From Clostridiales bacterium (lineage in GTDB: Bacteria > Bacillota > Clostridia > Christensenellales > Aristaeellaceae), in assembly GCA_022769795.1 (NCBI GenBank), contig JALEIQ010000027.1, positions 1-35,442 of the forward strand: a DNA stretch of 35,442 nt, written 5' to 3'. Position numbers and translations under genes: made by a program. Of this stretch, positions 16,852-27,222 are shown in pieces; position 1 is the first letter of the stretch; each line of letters starts with the position of its first letter. The notes beneath the pieces are model-generated. The model was not told where the DNA came from, searched no databases, and saw nothing but the letters and a program-made list of their open reading frames with translations.

Positions 16852-18342
16852 TTAAGCCTCCGTTTCCAAAAATAATGCTTCCTTACGCCGCGCCATCTCC
16901 TCAACGCGGTCAATATATACGCTCACATTGCTCACATTGGGTGCGCGCACAATGCGCAGCTCCCTGTCCGGAAAAACCCGCTTGCTGATAGCGCCCGCCC
17001 CCATGGCCAAAATGGAGGTATTCTCCTCCATAATGTCCACGTTGTACAGGCACGCCGTGCCCGGACGGGCGTAGCCCACGTTTTGCTGCTGGCCCGCCAT
17101 ATACTTTTGGCGGTACAGATAATAGGGCCTCAGGCCCAGGCTGCTTGCCGCCTGCTCGCCCAGGCGCACCATCCCGGCTGCGGTATCGCCCTCCGGCAGG
17201 GGGTAACGCTCCAGGTTCAGGCGGCTGGAACGCTTAATCGCCAGCGTGTGCACCGTAAGGCTGTCAGGCCGCAGGCGCACAACGGCCTCCATGGTACGCG
17301 CAAAGGCGGCGATATCCTCCCCCGGCAGCCCGGCGATCACATCCATGTTGATATCGGCAAAGCCAAGCTCCCGCGCCAGCAAAAACGCTTCCTCCGTCTG
17401 CGCCGCGGTATGGTCACGCCCAATGGCGCGCAGGGTTTCGTCGTTCATGGTCTGCGGGTTGATGCTGATGCGCCCAACGCCTAGCCGCCTGAGCGTTTCA
17501 AGCTTGCCCCGCGTGATGGTATCGGGCCTGCCCGCTTCCACGGTGTATTCCCGCGCGCCCGGGAACAGGCGCATGGTTTCCTCCATCAGGCGGGCAAAGG
17601 CGCCTTCATCCAGCGCGGACGGCGTGCCCCCGCCCACATACAGGGCGCGCAGACGCAACCCCGTTCGAGAAAGCAGCTTCGCGCCCCGGCGCATTTCGTA
17701 GAAAAGCGCGTCCAGATAGGGCGGGATCAGCTTGCCCTTTCCCACGGCCTCCCCCGGAAAGGAGCAGTAGGCGCAGCGCGTGCGGCAAAACGGGATGGAC
17801 AGATACACATCCGCCTCCTCCGGGCTGGGCGCGGGCAGCTTTTGCTGCTCGAGCACAATGCGCCTGAGCAGCTCCGCCTTTTCATCGCTCACGTCAAAGG
17901 TATCCTGAAGGTAGCGCACGGCATCGTCCATCGCGCGCCCTTCGGCCAGGGCCTGGTACAGCAGGCGCGTGGGCCGTATGCCCGTAAGCGAGCCCCAGGG
18001 GGGCCGCCTGCCCGTAAGCTGCCTGAGCAGGCCATACAGCGTCTTTTTGCAAAGGCGCTTGCGCACGCGCTTCAAGGCCACCGCAAAATGGCCGTCCTCC
18101 TCCGAAAAGGCGCCGGCCTTCGGAAGCGTTACACACAGCACGCAGCTTTGGCCGCGAAAATCAAATTGGCTGCGCGCGTTGCCGCCGGCATCCTCCGTAT
18201 ACGTGTGGATAAGCGGCTCCGCGCCCGGCGCGTCCTCGTTTACCCAATAGCCGTCCACGGCGAAAAACAGCTTCAAAACGTCGCACAGGTCGTTGGCAAA
18301 GCCCGCGAGCGGCGTATGAAGCGCAATGCTTACATGTTCCAT
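16852..18342 (-). CDS. hemZ: Radical SAM coproporphyrinogen III dehydrogenase-like protein (HemZ)
   Basis: VYLSIPFCRTRCAYCSFPG (CX3CX2C), LYVGGGTPSALD, RISINPQTMNDETLRAIGR; HemZ-style N-terminal extension. Confidence 0.88.
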   Translation of the reverse strand: MEHVSIALHTPLAGFANDLCDVLKLFFAVDGYWVNEDAPGAEPLIHTYTEDAGGNARSQFDFRGQSCVLCVTLPKAGAFSEEDGHFAVALKRVRKRLCKKTLYGLLRQLTGRRPPWGSLTGIRPTRLLYQALAEGRAMDDAVRYLQDTFDVSDEKAELLRRIVLEQQKLPAPSPEEADVYLSIPFCRTRCAYCSFPGEAVGKGKLIPPYLDALFYEMRRGAKLLSRTGLRLRALYVGGGTPSALDEGAFARLMEETMRLFPGAREYTVEAGRPDTITRGKLETLRRLGVGRISINPQTMNDETLRAIGRDHTAAQTEEAFLLARELGFADINMDVIAGLPGEDIAAFARTMEAVVRLRPDSLTVHTLAIKRSSRLNLERYPLPEGDTAAGMVRLGEQAASSLGLRPYYLYRQKYMAGQQQNVGYARPGTACLYNVDIMEENTSILAMGAGAISKRVFPDRELRIVRAPNVSNVSVYIDRVEEMARRKEALFLETEA

Positions 18343-18347
18343 TCCTC

Positions 18348-18971
18348 TTATGCCTCCGTGCGGTCGCGGCCCACGCTTCCCGGCCCGTCATGCCCGGGAT
18401 AGGCGGTCTGCCTGGGCGAAAGATGATACAGCGCGCGCAGCGATTCGCGCAACTGGCTGAAGCTGCCGTCCGGAAAATCCGTGCGGCCATAGCCGTGGGC
18501 AAACAGCGTGTCGCCCGTAAGCACACCCTGGTTCTCAGGCAGGAGATAGCACACGCTGCCCACGCTGTGGCCGGGCGTGTGTAGCACGCCAATGTCCATG
18601 CCCGCCAGCCGGAGCGTTTCGCCCCCGCAAAGCGGCTCGGGCCGGGTATACGCGGCCCCCTCGCGTCCGAACAGGCGCGCCATGTTGGAAACGCAATCCC
18701 TTAGCTTGGGAATATCCGCCTCATGCACATACAACGGAATGCCAAAATGACCGCACACCGCGTCCACCGCGCCGATGTGATCCCAATGCGCGTGCGTCAA
18801 AAGCACCGCGGCGGGCCTGCGCTCCCCCACCTTGCGGATGATGCGCTCCGCCTCCGCCCCGGGATCCACAATCACGCATTCCCCCGTCTGCGTGTTTTCA
18901 ACAATGTAGCAATTTTCCTCAATATCGCCAACAGGAAGGCGTTCCACACGGATTGCAGGCATCGCGCTCAA
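18348..18971 (-). CDS. MBL-fold metallohydrolase (glyoxalase II-like)
   Basis: LLTHAHWDHIGAVDAV, HTPGHSVGSVCYLL, LTGDTLFAHGYGRTDFPDGS. Confidence 0.94.
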   Translation of the reverse strand: MSAMPAIRVERLPVGDIEENCYIVENTQTGECVIVDPGAEAERIIRKVGERRPAAVLLTHAHWDHIGAVDAVCGHFGIPLYVHEADIPKLRDCVSNMARLFGREGAAYTRPEPLCGGETLRLAGMDIGVLHTPGHSVGSVCYLLPENQGVLTGDTLFAHGYGRTDFPDGSFSQLRESLRALYHLSPRQTAYPGHDGPGSVGRDRTEA

Positions 18972-18983
18972 GCGCCCCTTTCC

Positions 18984-19433
18984 TCAAAACAGCTTGCGGG
19001 AATCCAGCAAAATGGTCACCGGCCCGTCGTTTACCAGGCTCACCTTCATATCCGCGCCAAACACGCCCGTGTCCACGCGAATTCCCTGCTCCCGCCATTC
19101 CCTCACCAGCGCCTCGTACATGGGATTTGCCTTTTCGGGACGGGCAGCCGTGATAAAGCTGGGCCTGCGTCCGCCGCGCGCGTCCCCCAGCAGCGTAAAC
19201 TGGCTTACGGCCAAAATCTCCCCGCCCACGTCCTTGAGGGAAAGATTCATCTTTCCGTTCTCATCCTCAAACACGCGCAAATTGGGCACCTTCTCGGCAA
19301 TATAGCGCCTGTCCGCCTCGGTATCCCCGGTTTCCACGCCTATCAGCGCCAAAAAGCCTCGTCCAATACTTCCAACCGTTTCGCCGTTTACGCGAACGCA
19401 GGCTTCCGTCACCCGTTGAACGACCGCGCGCAT
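18984..19433 (-). CDS. dtd: D-aminoacyl-tRNA deacylase
   Basis: [49 protein letters not shown]. Start trimmed to ATG 19433. Confidence 0.96.
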   Translation of the reverse strand: MRAVVQRVTEACVRVNGETVGSIGRGFLALIGVETGDTEADRRYIAEKVPNLRVFEDENGKMNLSLKDVGGEILAVSQFTLLGDARGGRRPSFITAARPEKANPMYEALVREWREQGIRVDTGVFGADMKVSLVNDGPVTILLDSRKLF

Positions 19434-19449
19434 GCTTACCAACCTCCCG

Positions 19450-20961
19450 TTAAATCAGCCGCAGCAAAAGCCTGCCCCGGCTGTCCTCCGCCACAAGCTC
19501 ATAGTTGTTTCCGATGTAGTCAATCGTATCATCCGTCAAAATACCGCGGTAGTTTTCCACGTCGCGGTTCAGCAGGATGGCCTGAATCTCGTTTTCCATC
19601 AAAAAGGCTTCAAAGTCGTGCTCCAAATCCGCGCCTACGTTATCCATCACAAAGCCAATCACGTTATAGTACTTATAGGCGGGCTGCAGCCCCGTGTACC
19701 AGTACCATTCCGGTGAAACGCCTATGGAATAGACCGAATCCGCGCACTCCTCCAATTCCGGCAACAGCTCCCGCTGGTACGCGGCAAACTGCTCCTGCGC
19801 CTGCCGCTCCGCCGCCGCGTTTTGCGGGGTGAGCGCGCACGCAGCCGGTACCAAAACCACAACCGCCAGCGCCGCGGCGATTGCGCCCTGCGCCCAGGCA
19901 AGCCGCGGCTTCCAAGCGCGCACAGCGCCCAAAACCGCGCTCAGCGCCAACAGCGCCGCCAGCACGGTGCTGGCAATCTCCATCATCAAATGCTGGAAAA
20001 AGCCCGTTCCCGCAATATAGCCCACCAGCAGGTTGGCCAGCATCAAAGCTGCCGTATAGCCTATGAGCATACCCTCGCGCCGGGCAGCCGCCCCGCGGCG
20101 CAAAAGCAGGCGCATAACAAGCGCACCCACGGTATACAATACGGGCTTCAGGCTTTCCCAGCCGTAGGCGTGGGTGATTAAGTACAGGCGCATTTCCCAA
20201 AAGTCCACATTTTTGGCCGTGCCCACATGCACAAAGTTGTTCAGAATGTACTCCGTAAACATGGGCCCAACCGCGTCCATGCGCCACAGATAGGCAAATA
20301 CCGGAAGCGAAACCGCCGCAATCCCCGCCAAAAACTTGAGCGCCTCTTTCCAAAAGCCGCGCCTGGTTTTGATCACATACCCGGCGTAAAACAGCGCCGT
20401 CACGCCCAGGCCCAAAATATCGCTGATTTTAATCAGCGCGACCGCGCCCACAGAAACGCCCAGCCAAAACGCGCGCAGCCTTTCGCCCGAGGTTTGGCCG
20501 GTGCATACGTGCACCATCACCGCCACGCCCACCAGCAGGAAGAACAGGTCGTATTCCTCGCAGTACTTCGCGCCCACGTTTTGCACATACACCCAGACAG
20601 GAACCACCGCGCATAGAATGCAGCGTTTATCGCCCGTCAGCCAGCGTGCCATACGCAAAATCAGCACGCAGCCGCCCAGCGTCATAAGCAGTTCCAGCAC
20701 ATAAACGCCCGCCGTGCCTTCCACAATCATCTGCGGCAGCATCATCATTAAAAAGAACAGCGGCCCCTTGTTTTCCGTAATATCCACGTAGGGCGTCATA
20801 CCCTGCGCCATGCCGCGCCCCATGCACATAAAGATTCCGTTATCTGAGCTAATCTGCCCAAATACCGGGTTATTCGCAAAGCCTCCCAGGCACACGAGCA
20901 GCACAACCAGCAGGCAGGCAATCTTCTGCGCCAGATAGCCGCGTTCTTTTACCTTTGTCAT
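19450..20961 (-). CDS. Multi-TM membrane protein, GT39/ArnT-like glycosyltransferase
   Basis: Many TM segments; [21 protein letters not shown] motif typical of GT39-like integral membrane transferases. Confidence 0.75.
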   Translation of the reverse strand: MTKVKERGYLAQKIACLLVVLLVCLGGFANNPVFGQISSDNGIFMCMGRGMAQGMTPYVDITENKGPLFFLMMMLPQMIVEGTAGVYVLELLMTLGGCVLILRMARWLTGDKRCILCAVVPVWVYVQNVGAKYCEEYDLFFLLVGVAVMVHVCTGQTSGERLRAFWLGVSVGAVALIKISDILGLGVTALFYAGYVIKTRRGFWKEALKFLAGIAAVSLPVFAYLWRMDAVGPMFTEYILNNFVHVGTAKNVDFWEMRLYLITHAYGWESLKPVLYTVGALVMRLLLRRGAAARREGMLIGYTAALMLANLLVGYIAGTGFFQHLMMEIASTVLAALLALSAVLGAVRAWKPRLAWAQGAIAAALAVVVLVPAACALTPQNAAAERQAQEQFAAYQRELLPELEECADSVYSIGVSPEWYWYTGLQPAYKYYNVIGFVMDNVGADLEHDFEAFLMENEIQAILLNRDVENYRGILTDDTIDYIGNNYELVAEDSRGRLLLRLI

Positions 20962-20990
20962 GCACATTCCTCACTTTTGTACGCAACCTG

Positions 20991-23189
20991 TCAGGTGGAA
21001 CCGCGGTAAACCTCAATAATATCGCTGCGCTTGTGAAGCTGGGCAAACACCCTGTCCAACTGCTCGCGGCTTTTGACCTGGATAACCATGGTAATGTTGC
21101 ACGTCTTTTTCTTTTCATCCCGCTTGGCAGATACGGCCACAATAGGCACGTCCATATTGCCAATGCACAGGGCCAGCTCGCCCAGCAGGCTCACATGATC
21201 GTATGCGATGATATTGATGGAGGCGTTGAAGTCCGCCAGCTCGTTGGTGCCCGCCCAGCTTACCTCTACCATGCGCTCCTGCTCGGAGTTGGTGGCGTTC
21301 ACGCAATCGGCCTTATGCACCGTAACGCCGCGCCCCCGGGTGATGTAGCCAACAATCTCATCGCCTGGCACGGGGTTGCAGCAGCGAGCAAAGCGCACCA
21401 GCATGCCGCTTTCCCCCTTCACATACACGCCGTGCGTGGGCTTGCCCAGGTGGCTTTGCGCCTCCTCGTGCGTAACCTCCTGCACCTTGGGCAGCACGGG
21501 GGTTTCCGCCTTGCGCTGCTCCTCCAGCAGGCGGCTGATCACATAGGCGCTGGCAATGCCGCCATACCCCACCGCGCCGTAAATATCGTTAAGCTCGGAA
21601 AAGGCATAGCGCTTCAAAATACCGTCGTAATACTCCGGCTTGGTCAGCGAGGAAAGCGCCACGCCGCGGCGCTTGGCCTCCTTCTCCAGCAGGTCGCGGC
21701 CCTTGATTACGTTTTCTCCCCGAAGCTCGCGCTTCAAAAACTGGCGGATTTTGGCCTTGGCCTGCTGGGTTTTCACCACGCGCAGCCAATCCGTGCCCGG
21801 CCCCTTAGAATTGGGTGAGGTGATAATCTCCACCCGGTCGCCGGTTTGCAGCTCGGTTTCCAGGGGTACGATGCGCCCGTTCACCTTTGCGCCCACGCAA
21901 TGGTTTCCCACGCCGGAATGGATGCGGTAGGCAAAATCGATAGGCGTTGCGCCGCGCTGCATGCTCACAATATCGCCCTTGGGGGTAAACAGCAGCACTT
22001 CCTCGCTGAACAGGTCGGTTTTGAGCGAATCAATGAACTCCTGGCTGTCGCGCGTATCTCCCTGCCAGTCCAAAATCTGCCTGAGCCAGTAGAGCTTGTT
22101 ATCCAGGTCGCCGCCCGCGCCGCCGCCCTCCTTATAGCGCCAGTGCGCCGCCACGCCAAACTCCGCCACGCGGTGCATTTCCCATGTGCGAATTTGAATT
22201 TCAAAGGGGAAGGGCATTTTGCGCCCGCCGATCACGGTGGTGTGCAGGCTTTGGTACATGTTGCCCTTGGGCACGCTGATATAGTCCTTGAAGCGACCCG
22301 GAATCTGATTCCACAGCGTGTGCACGATGCCAAGCACGGTGTAGCAGTCCTGCACGCTGTCCACCAGCACGCGCACGGCGATCAGGTCATAAATTTGATC
22401 GAAGGTTTTGCCCTGGCCCTTCATTTTTTTATAGATGGAATACAAATGCTTGGGCCTGCCGTCCATCTCGTAATGGATGTGCTGCGCGTCCAGCTTTTCA
22501 GACAGCTCGGAGATGACCATGCGGATGTTTTCCTCGCGCTCGGTGCGCCTGAGGCCCACCTTCTGCGCAATATCATGGAACGCCTCCGGGTCGATATACT
22601 TAAAGCTCAGGTCCTCAAGCTCGGACTTGATGGAGTTGATGCCAAGCCTGTGCGCCAGCGGGGCGTAGATATCCAGCGTTTCATGCGCGATGGCCTTTTG
22701 CCGCTCCTCCGGCTGAAAGCGCAGGGTGCGCATGTTGTGCAGCCTGTCCGCCAGCTTAATCACCACCACGCGGATATCCTTGCTCATGGCCAAAATCATC
22801 TTGCGCAGGCTTTCGGCCTTCTGCTCCTCGCGGTTGGTAAAGTCCAGCTTGTCAAGCTTGGTTACGCCATCCACCAGCTGGGCCACCTCGTCGCCAAACT
22901 CGGCGCGCAGGGTATCCAGCGTGATATCCTTGCAATCCTCAACGGTATCGTGCAAAAATCCCGCCGCAATGGTCGGCGCGTCAATCATCAAATCCGTAAG
23001 GATGCTTGCCACGGATACCGGGTGGATGAAATACGGCTCGCCGCTTTTGCGCACCTGTCCCCTGTGCGCGTTTTCGGCGAACTCATACGCCTTTTTCACC
23101 AGTTGGCAGCCCTCGCCCGGATGGTGCTTTTCAACCCTTGCCAGCATCTTTTCCAGGGGCATGCATTCGTTGGTTATGTAGGTAAGCAT
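20991..23189 (-). CDS. relA: Bifunctional (p)ppGpp synthetase/hydrolase (RelA/SpoT)
   Basis: HD domain GFLHDTVEDCKDITL, synthetase RVLVDSVQDCYTVLGIVHTLW...FKDYISVPKGNMYQSLHTTV, TGS and ACT regions. Confidence 0.97.
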   Translation of the reverse strand: MLTYITNECMPLEKMLARVEKHHPGEGCQLVKKAYEFAENAHRGQVRKSGEPYFIHPVSVASILTDLMIDAPTIAAGFLHDTVEDCKDITLDTLRAEFGDEVAQLVDGVTKLDKLDFTNREEQKAESLRKMILAMSKDIRVVVIKLADRLHNMRTLRFQPEERQKAIAHETLDIYAPLAHRLGINSIKSELEDLSFKYIDPEAFHDIAQKVGLRRTEREENIRMVISELSEKLDAQHIHYEMDGRPKHLYSIYKKMKGQGKTFDQIYDLIAVRVLVDSVQDCYTVLGIVHTLWNQIPGRFKDYISVPKGNMYQSLHTTVIGGRKMPFPFEIQIRTWEMHRVAEFGVAAHWRYKEGGGAGGDLDNKLYWLRQILDWQGDTRDSQEFIDSLKTDLFSEEVLLFTPKGDIVSMQRGATPIDFAYRIHSGVGNHCVGAKVNGRIVPLETELQTGDRVEIITSPNSKGPGTDWLRVVKTQQAKAKIRQFLKRELRGENVIKGRDLLEKEAKRRGVALSSLTKPEYYDGILKRYAFSELNDIYGAVGYGGIASAYVISRLLEEQRKAETPVLPKVQEVTHEEAQSHLGKPTHGVYVKGESGMLVRFARCCNPVPGDEIVGYITRGRGVTVHKADCVNATNSEQERMVEVSWAGTNELADFNASINIIAYDHVSLLGELALCIGNMDVPIVAVSAKRDEKKKTCNITMVIQVKSREQLDRVFAQLHKRSDIIEVYRGST

Positions 23190-23222
23190 TCTGGTGACAC
23201 CTCCTTAACCGAGTACCTGCCC

Positions 23223-23960
23223 TCAGCCAATATGCTTCACATACGTATACAGCGTATCGGTAATGGTCGCGCCCGCGTTTACATACACGCGAAGCACCTT
23301 GGCGTTGTTGCTCACGATGGTGGAGGTTAGCCGCTTGCAATCGTGCGTGAAGCAGGTATCCAGCGTCTTTTTGTGCAAAAGCGCGCCCATGCCTCGGTCA
23401 TTCTTTTCGTCGTACATGCCCATCAGCACGGGATCAACCGTGCTTTCGTCCTTGCGGCAAATCACAAAAAAGCCGATGGGCTTTTCTCCGCTTAGCACCT
23501 CGTAAAGATAGCCGCCGCCAGCAAGCATGGAACGCAGCCAGTTGGCATAGCGTCTGCCGCCCTTTTCCACGCCGAACGCGGGGTCTATGCTCACGCGGTC
23601 GCTCACAAACACGCCCTCTCGGATGCGCTCATAAACGCGCTGGCGCTCGCTTTCCTCCGTGCGCAGCGCCACGCTTAGTCCCCGGTCAAACCGAGCGATG
23701 GAGGCGGGCATGTGGTACTCGTCCCGGCGAATCATCACATGGAACACCATTTCCACGAACGTGTAGCCCAAATTGCCCAGCCCAAAAAGAAGCTGCTGGC
23801 AGTTGACCGGGGTTTTCAGCACAATATATTGCGCGCCCTGCGCAATCAGCCGCGCTTCCTCCGCGCACACGTCCTGGGGTGTATCCTGCGCGTCCAGCAT
23901 AAGCTCATAGGCGTCTACGCCAAGGTTTTCAAGCTCCCAAACCGCATGCGTCGTTTTCAT
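23223..23960 (-). CDS. GNAT-like N-acetyltransferase
   Basis: Layout resembles WecD/sugar-amine GNATs: YLYEVLSGEKPIGFFVI...MGMYDEKNDRGMGALLHKKTL...STIVSNNAKVLRVYVNAGA. Overlaps the upstream GT2 by 32 bp. Confidence 0.72.
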   Translation of the reverse strand: MKTTHAVWELENLGVDAYELMLDAQDTPQDVCAEEARLIAQGAQYIVLKTPVNCQQLLFGLGNLGYTFVEMVFHVMIRRDEYHMPASIARFDRGLSVALRTEESERQRVYERIREGVFVSDRVSIDPAFGVEKGGRRYANWLRSMLAGGGYLYEVLSGEKPIGFFVICRKDESTVDPVLMGMYDEKNDRGMGALLHKKTLDTCFTHDCKRLTSTIVSNNAKVLRVYVNAGATITDTLYTYVKHIG

Positions 23961-24942
23961 GCGCGCTCACCTCGCTTTGTTCCTCCGCCTTTGGGATGGC
24001 CGCATCTCCGCCGCGCGTGACGCTGCGCACCACGTACTGCGGCTGGCGGTTGATGCTAAGATAAATACGGCCGATGTATTCGCCCAGCACGCCAATCAGG
24101 GCAATGATAAACCCGCCCAGGAAAAGCATCACGGAAATGGTGCTGGCCCAGCCGGCCTGCATGTTGGGGTTGCACAGCTTGCTCACCACCGTAACCAGCG
24201 CCGACAGAATGCCCACGACGGCCGTAATCCAGCCAACATAGCTGGCAAAGCGCAGCGGCTTGATGGAAAAGGCCGTTACGCCGTTGAGCCATAAGCCCAT
24301 CAGCTTTTTCAGGCTGTACCCGCTGCTGCCCTCCAGCCGCGCACGGTGCTGAATGGGCACGTTGGCATAGCTGCCCACGCTTTGCAAAAGCAGCCCCGTC
24401 ACATACGGGAAGGGATTGGGGTAGGCCAGGGCGCTGTCCACCACAAAGCGGCGGCAGGCATAATAGCTGTTGGCCACCAAATCCTTGGGCTGGCCAAAGA
24501 AATAATGGTTGCAGGCGGTGTTGAAGCGACTGCCCAGATTGCGGAAGCCCGTTTGCTTGCGGTTTTCGTACTGGGCAAACACGATGTCATAGCCCTCCCG
24601 CACCTTATCGATCAGCTTGAAGCACTCGTTCGCGGGGGTCTGGCCGTCGTCGTCCAGGCAAACGACGATATCGCCCTTGACCTGATGGAAGCCCGCCATT
24701 ACCGCGCTGTGCTGCCCAAAATTCCGCGACAGATCCACAAACACCACGGAAGGATATTCCGCGCAAAGCCCGCGGATTACCCGCGCCGTATCGTCCGGGC
24801 TCCCGTCGTTCACAAGGATGATCTCATGGTCGTATTCATCCCGGCGGGTATCCAGCGTATCGGTAAGCTCGCGCACGACCGCCCCAATGGTGCGCGCCGA
24901 GCGGTAGCAGGGAATGACGAAGGAAAGCAGGGGTTTGGGCAT
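23929..24942 (-). CDS. Glycosyltransferase family 2, polyprenyl-phosphate type (DPM1/ArnC/GtrB-like) with C-terminal TM helices
   Basis: LLSFVIPCYRSARTIGAVVRELTD, EIILVNDGSPDDT, VCLDDDGQTPANE, two C-terminal TM segments ending LGEYIGRIYLSINRQPQYVV. ATG 24942 with GAGGTG RBS. Confidence 0.94.
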   Translation of the reverse strand: MPKPLLSFVIPCYRSARTIGAVVRELTDTLDTRRDEYDHEIILVNDGSPDDTARVIRGLCAEYPSVVFVDLSRNFGQHSAVMAGFHQVKGDIVVCLDDDGQTPANECFKLIDKVREGYDIVFAQYENRKQTGFRNLGSRFNTACNHYFFGQPKDLVANSYYACRRFVVDSALAYPNPFPYVTGLLLQSVGSYANVPIQHRARLEGSSGYSLKKLMGLWLNGVTAFSIKPLRFASYVGWITAVVGILSALVTVVSKLCNPNMQAGWASTISVMLFLGGFIIALIGVLGEYIGRIYLSINRQPQYVVRSVTRGGDAAIPKAEEQSEVSAHENDACGLGA

Positions 24943-24959
24943 AGAGGCACCTCGTTTCA

Positions 24960-26156
24960 TCAAATGGCCAAAATGCGGCGGCTCATGGTACGAATCAGGT
25001 CGTAACCGTCCCATGTGAGGGAAAAATCCATCGTGTGGCCCACAGGCGCGATGCGGTCGATACCGTAGAGCGCGTTTTCCCGCACAAAGCGCACAAGCGC
25101 TTCCTTATCCAGTCCGATATAGGAAAGCGTCTGATATTTCCGCTCCACCACGGGAATCAGCGCGTCCAGCGTTTCCGCCGCATACTCCACAAAGAAGCCG
25201 CCCGCGCAGCGGTGCGCGTCGATTTCCCCGGGCAGCGCGTCCACCTCCACGCGCACGGCCGTGTTATCCGGCATGGGAACGAACCTGGCTCCCGGCAGCG
25301 CGATGGCGGCGCGGCAGGCGGCGGTCAGCTTGTCCACCGCCACCACGGGCTCCATGGGATAGCGCGGGGCCGCGTAGGCATGCACAGCCTGCCAGAAGCG
25401 CTCCTGGGCCTGCGCGACCGTATCCCCCGCGCCCAGCCAGTAAATCAGCCGGGGCGATGTGCAGGCGTTCTGGTCGCTAAGGTACGTATCGTTGTAAAAG
25501 TCCTGTGCCATGCGTTTTTGCCGGGCCTCGTCCATATCCAGCACGCTTTGCGCGTTTATGGCCAGCAGGCTGTAGCGGTCGGCAAAGGTTATCTCCACGG
25601 CGCGCGGAGGCAGGGGCGCGGTACGCACGCGGCGCACGGTTTCATCCCCGCCCCAGATGACGCGCACATCACAGGCGGCGCTCAGTTGTTCGGTTATGTC
25701 CTGGCGCTCGCGGGGGTAGATGATTACGCTCACATACGGCGCCAGCGCGGCGTGCTCGCCCTCCAACAGGCGGCTGATGGCCCGGCATACGATGCGCGTC
25801 TGCTCAAAATCCCGGCTGGAAGCCTTCACAATGCAGGCGTTTCCCGCCAGCAGCGCCGATACCAGGGAATAAGCGAAGTTGATGGGCACGTTGCTGGGCG
25901 CGATATGGAAGCTCACGCCCCGACCAATGCGGCTATCCAGCGCCCCGGCATATTCCTCGCGCAGCGCCTCCAGATGCGCCCTGCGGCAAAAGAAGCCGAA
26001 GGTAACCACATCCGGGTAGGCGCGCGCCTGCTTGTGCGCCAGCAGGGCGGCGCTCAGATCGCCCAGAAAGGCCAAAACTGCGCCATCAAAGGGCTTGAGC
26101 GGCCTTGCGCCGCCCACATCCGCGCCACAGAGGCGCTCAAACGGTTCGTTGCTCAT
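24960..26156 (-). CDS. Acyl-CoA (acyl-protein) reductase, LuxC-like
   Basis: LuxC features: VSFHIAPSNVPINFAYSLVSALLAGNACIVKASSRDFEQTRIV and SDQNACTSPRLIYWLG (active-site Cys context). Start trimmed to ATG 26156. Confidence 0.88.
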   Translation of the reverse strand: MSNEPFERLCGADVGGARPLKPFDGAVLAFLGDLSAALLAHKQARAYPDVVTFGFFCRRAHLEALREEYAGALDSRIGRGVSFHIAPSNVPINFAYSLVSALLAGNACIVKASSRDFEQTRIVCRAISRLLEGEHAALAPYVSVIIYPRERQDITEQLSAACDVRVIWGGDETVRRVRTAPLPPRAVEITFADRYSLLAINAQSVLDMDEARQKRMAQDFYNDTYLSDQNACTSPRLIYWLGAGDTVAQAQERFWQAVHAYAAPRYPMEPVVAVDKLTAACRAAIALPGARFVPMPDNTAVRVEVDALPGEIDAHRCAGGFFVEYAAETLDALIPVVERKYQTLSYIGLDKEALVRFVRENALYGIDRIAPVGHTMDFSLTWDGYDLIRTMSRRILAI

Positions 26157-27222
26157 AGGTATCGCTGCACCCCCGCACCTCGGCGCGCTTGATGCGCCCC
26201 ACAATTTCAAAGTACTTTCCCTTGCGGCCGCAGGGGCAATCGTCCTCGCCCAGAATGCGGCCCTCGTCCTCGGTAAGCAGAATATGGCCGGGATAGCTGC
26301 GCGGCAGCAGGCTGGATACCTGAATCAGGCCCAGTTCCCCCACGTCCGCCACGGAAAAATCCCCACCCCGCCGGATGGTGATATCCGACCACACGGGCGC
26401 ATGCAAATGCCCATGCTCGCACTCCATATAGATGGTTCCGGTCTGCTCCACCATGCCATAGTAATTATGCACGCGCGTAAGCCCGCAGGTTTCAAGCAGC
26501 TCGCGCTTGAACTGCTCGGTGGTAATGTGCCGGTCGCTCAGCTTTTTCCAGCCGCCGCCGTGTACCAGAACGCCGTTGCTTAAATCCGGCGTCCATTCCT
26601 GTTTGCGCAGCTCGGCCAGGAAGTGCTGCCAAATCATAAACGTAAAGCCAAACAGAAAAATCTTCTCGCCCGCGTGCTTCTCCAGAAAGGCCTTCAGGCC
26701 CTCCGCATCCAGCCGCATGTTCTCGTCCAGGGCAAACATCCTGTCCCTGGCAAACATGCTGAACCCCAAAATTCCCGCTCCCCGCGCCGAAAACATCGCC
26801 CGGTTTTGAATGACCGCGCTGGTGTCCAGGATAATCATGGGCAAACGCTGCTTGCCGATGAATTCGCTCATGATGCGGCTTAACACCTTGCTTTGCAGGG
26901 CGCTGGTTTCGCGATCCAAAAAGATTCGGCTCACCTGCTGGCCCGTGGTTCCGGAGGAGGTCATGGTGCGGTTGAGTGCCTCCTGCGGCACACTTTTTAG
27001 CGCATACTCCTTAAACAGGCGCACCGGCAGAAAGGGCAGCTCCTCAAACGCACCGGCAGCCTCCGCATCCGCGCCCCAGGCGGCCAGCATGCGCGCATAC
27101 TCCGGGCAATGCTCCGCGTGAAAGCGCGTAAGCTCCTTCAGCTCCCGCGTAAGGAACGCGTGCTTCTTAGCATGTTCCCACTCGTAAGCGGGCAGGGCGG
27201 GCAATTCGTTTACATCATACAT
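26137..27222 (-). CDS. LuxE/acyl-protein synthetase family
   Basis: MTSSGTTGQQVSRIFLDRETS, GGGWKKLSD, CPCGRKGKYFEIVGRIKRAEVRGCSDTYE. Confidence 0.9.
   Translation of the reverse strand: MYDVNELPALPAYEWEHAKKHAFLTRELKELTRFHAEHCPEYARMLAAWGADAEAAGAFEELPFLPVRLFKEYALKSVPQEALNRTMTSSGTTGQQVSRIFLDRETSALQSKVLSRIMSEFIGKQRLPMIILDTSAVIQNRAMFSARGAGILGFSMFARDRMFALDENMRLDAEGLKAFLEKHAGEKIFLFGFTFMIWQHFLAELRKQEWTPDLSNGVLVHGGGWKKLSDRHITTEQFKRELLETCGLTRVHNYYGMVEQTGTIYMECEHGHLHAPVWSDITIRRGGDFSVADVGELGLIQVSSLLPRSYPGHILLTEDEGRILGEDDCPCGRKGKYFEIVGRIKRAEVRGCSDTYEQRTV

Noticed and set aside
21846-23330. 494-aa plus-strand ORF antisense to relA
   Set aside because: relA on the minus strand is unambiguous; this translation is the His/Val/Leu-rich mirror frame.
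25035-26192. 385-aa plus-strand ORF antisense to the LuxC-like gene
   Set aside because: Mirror ORF; no family motif and no convincing RBS.
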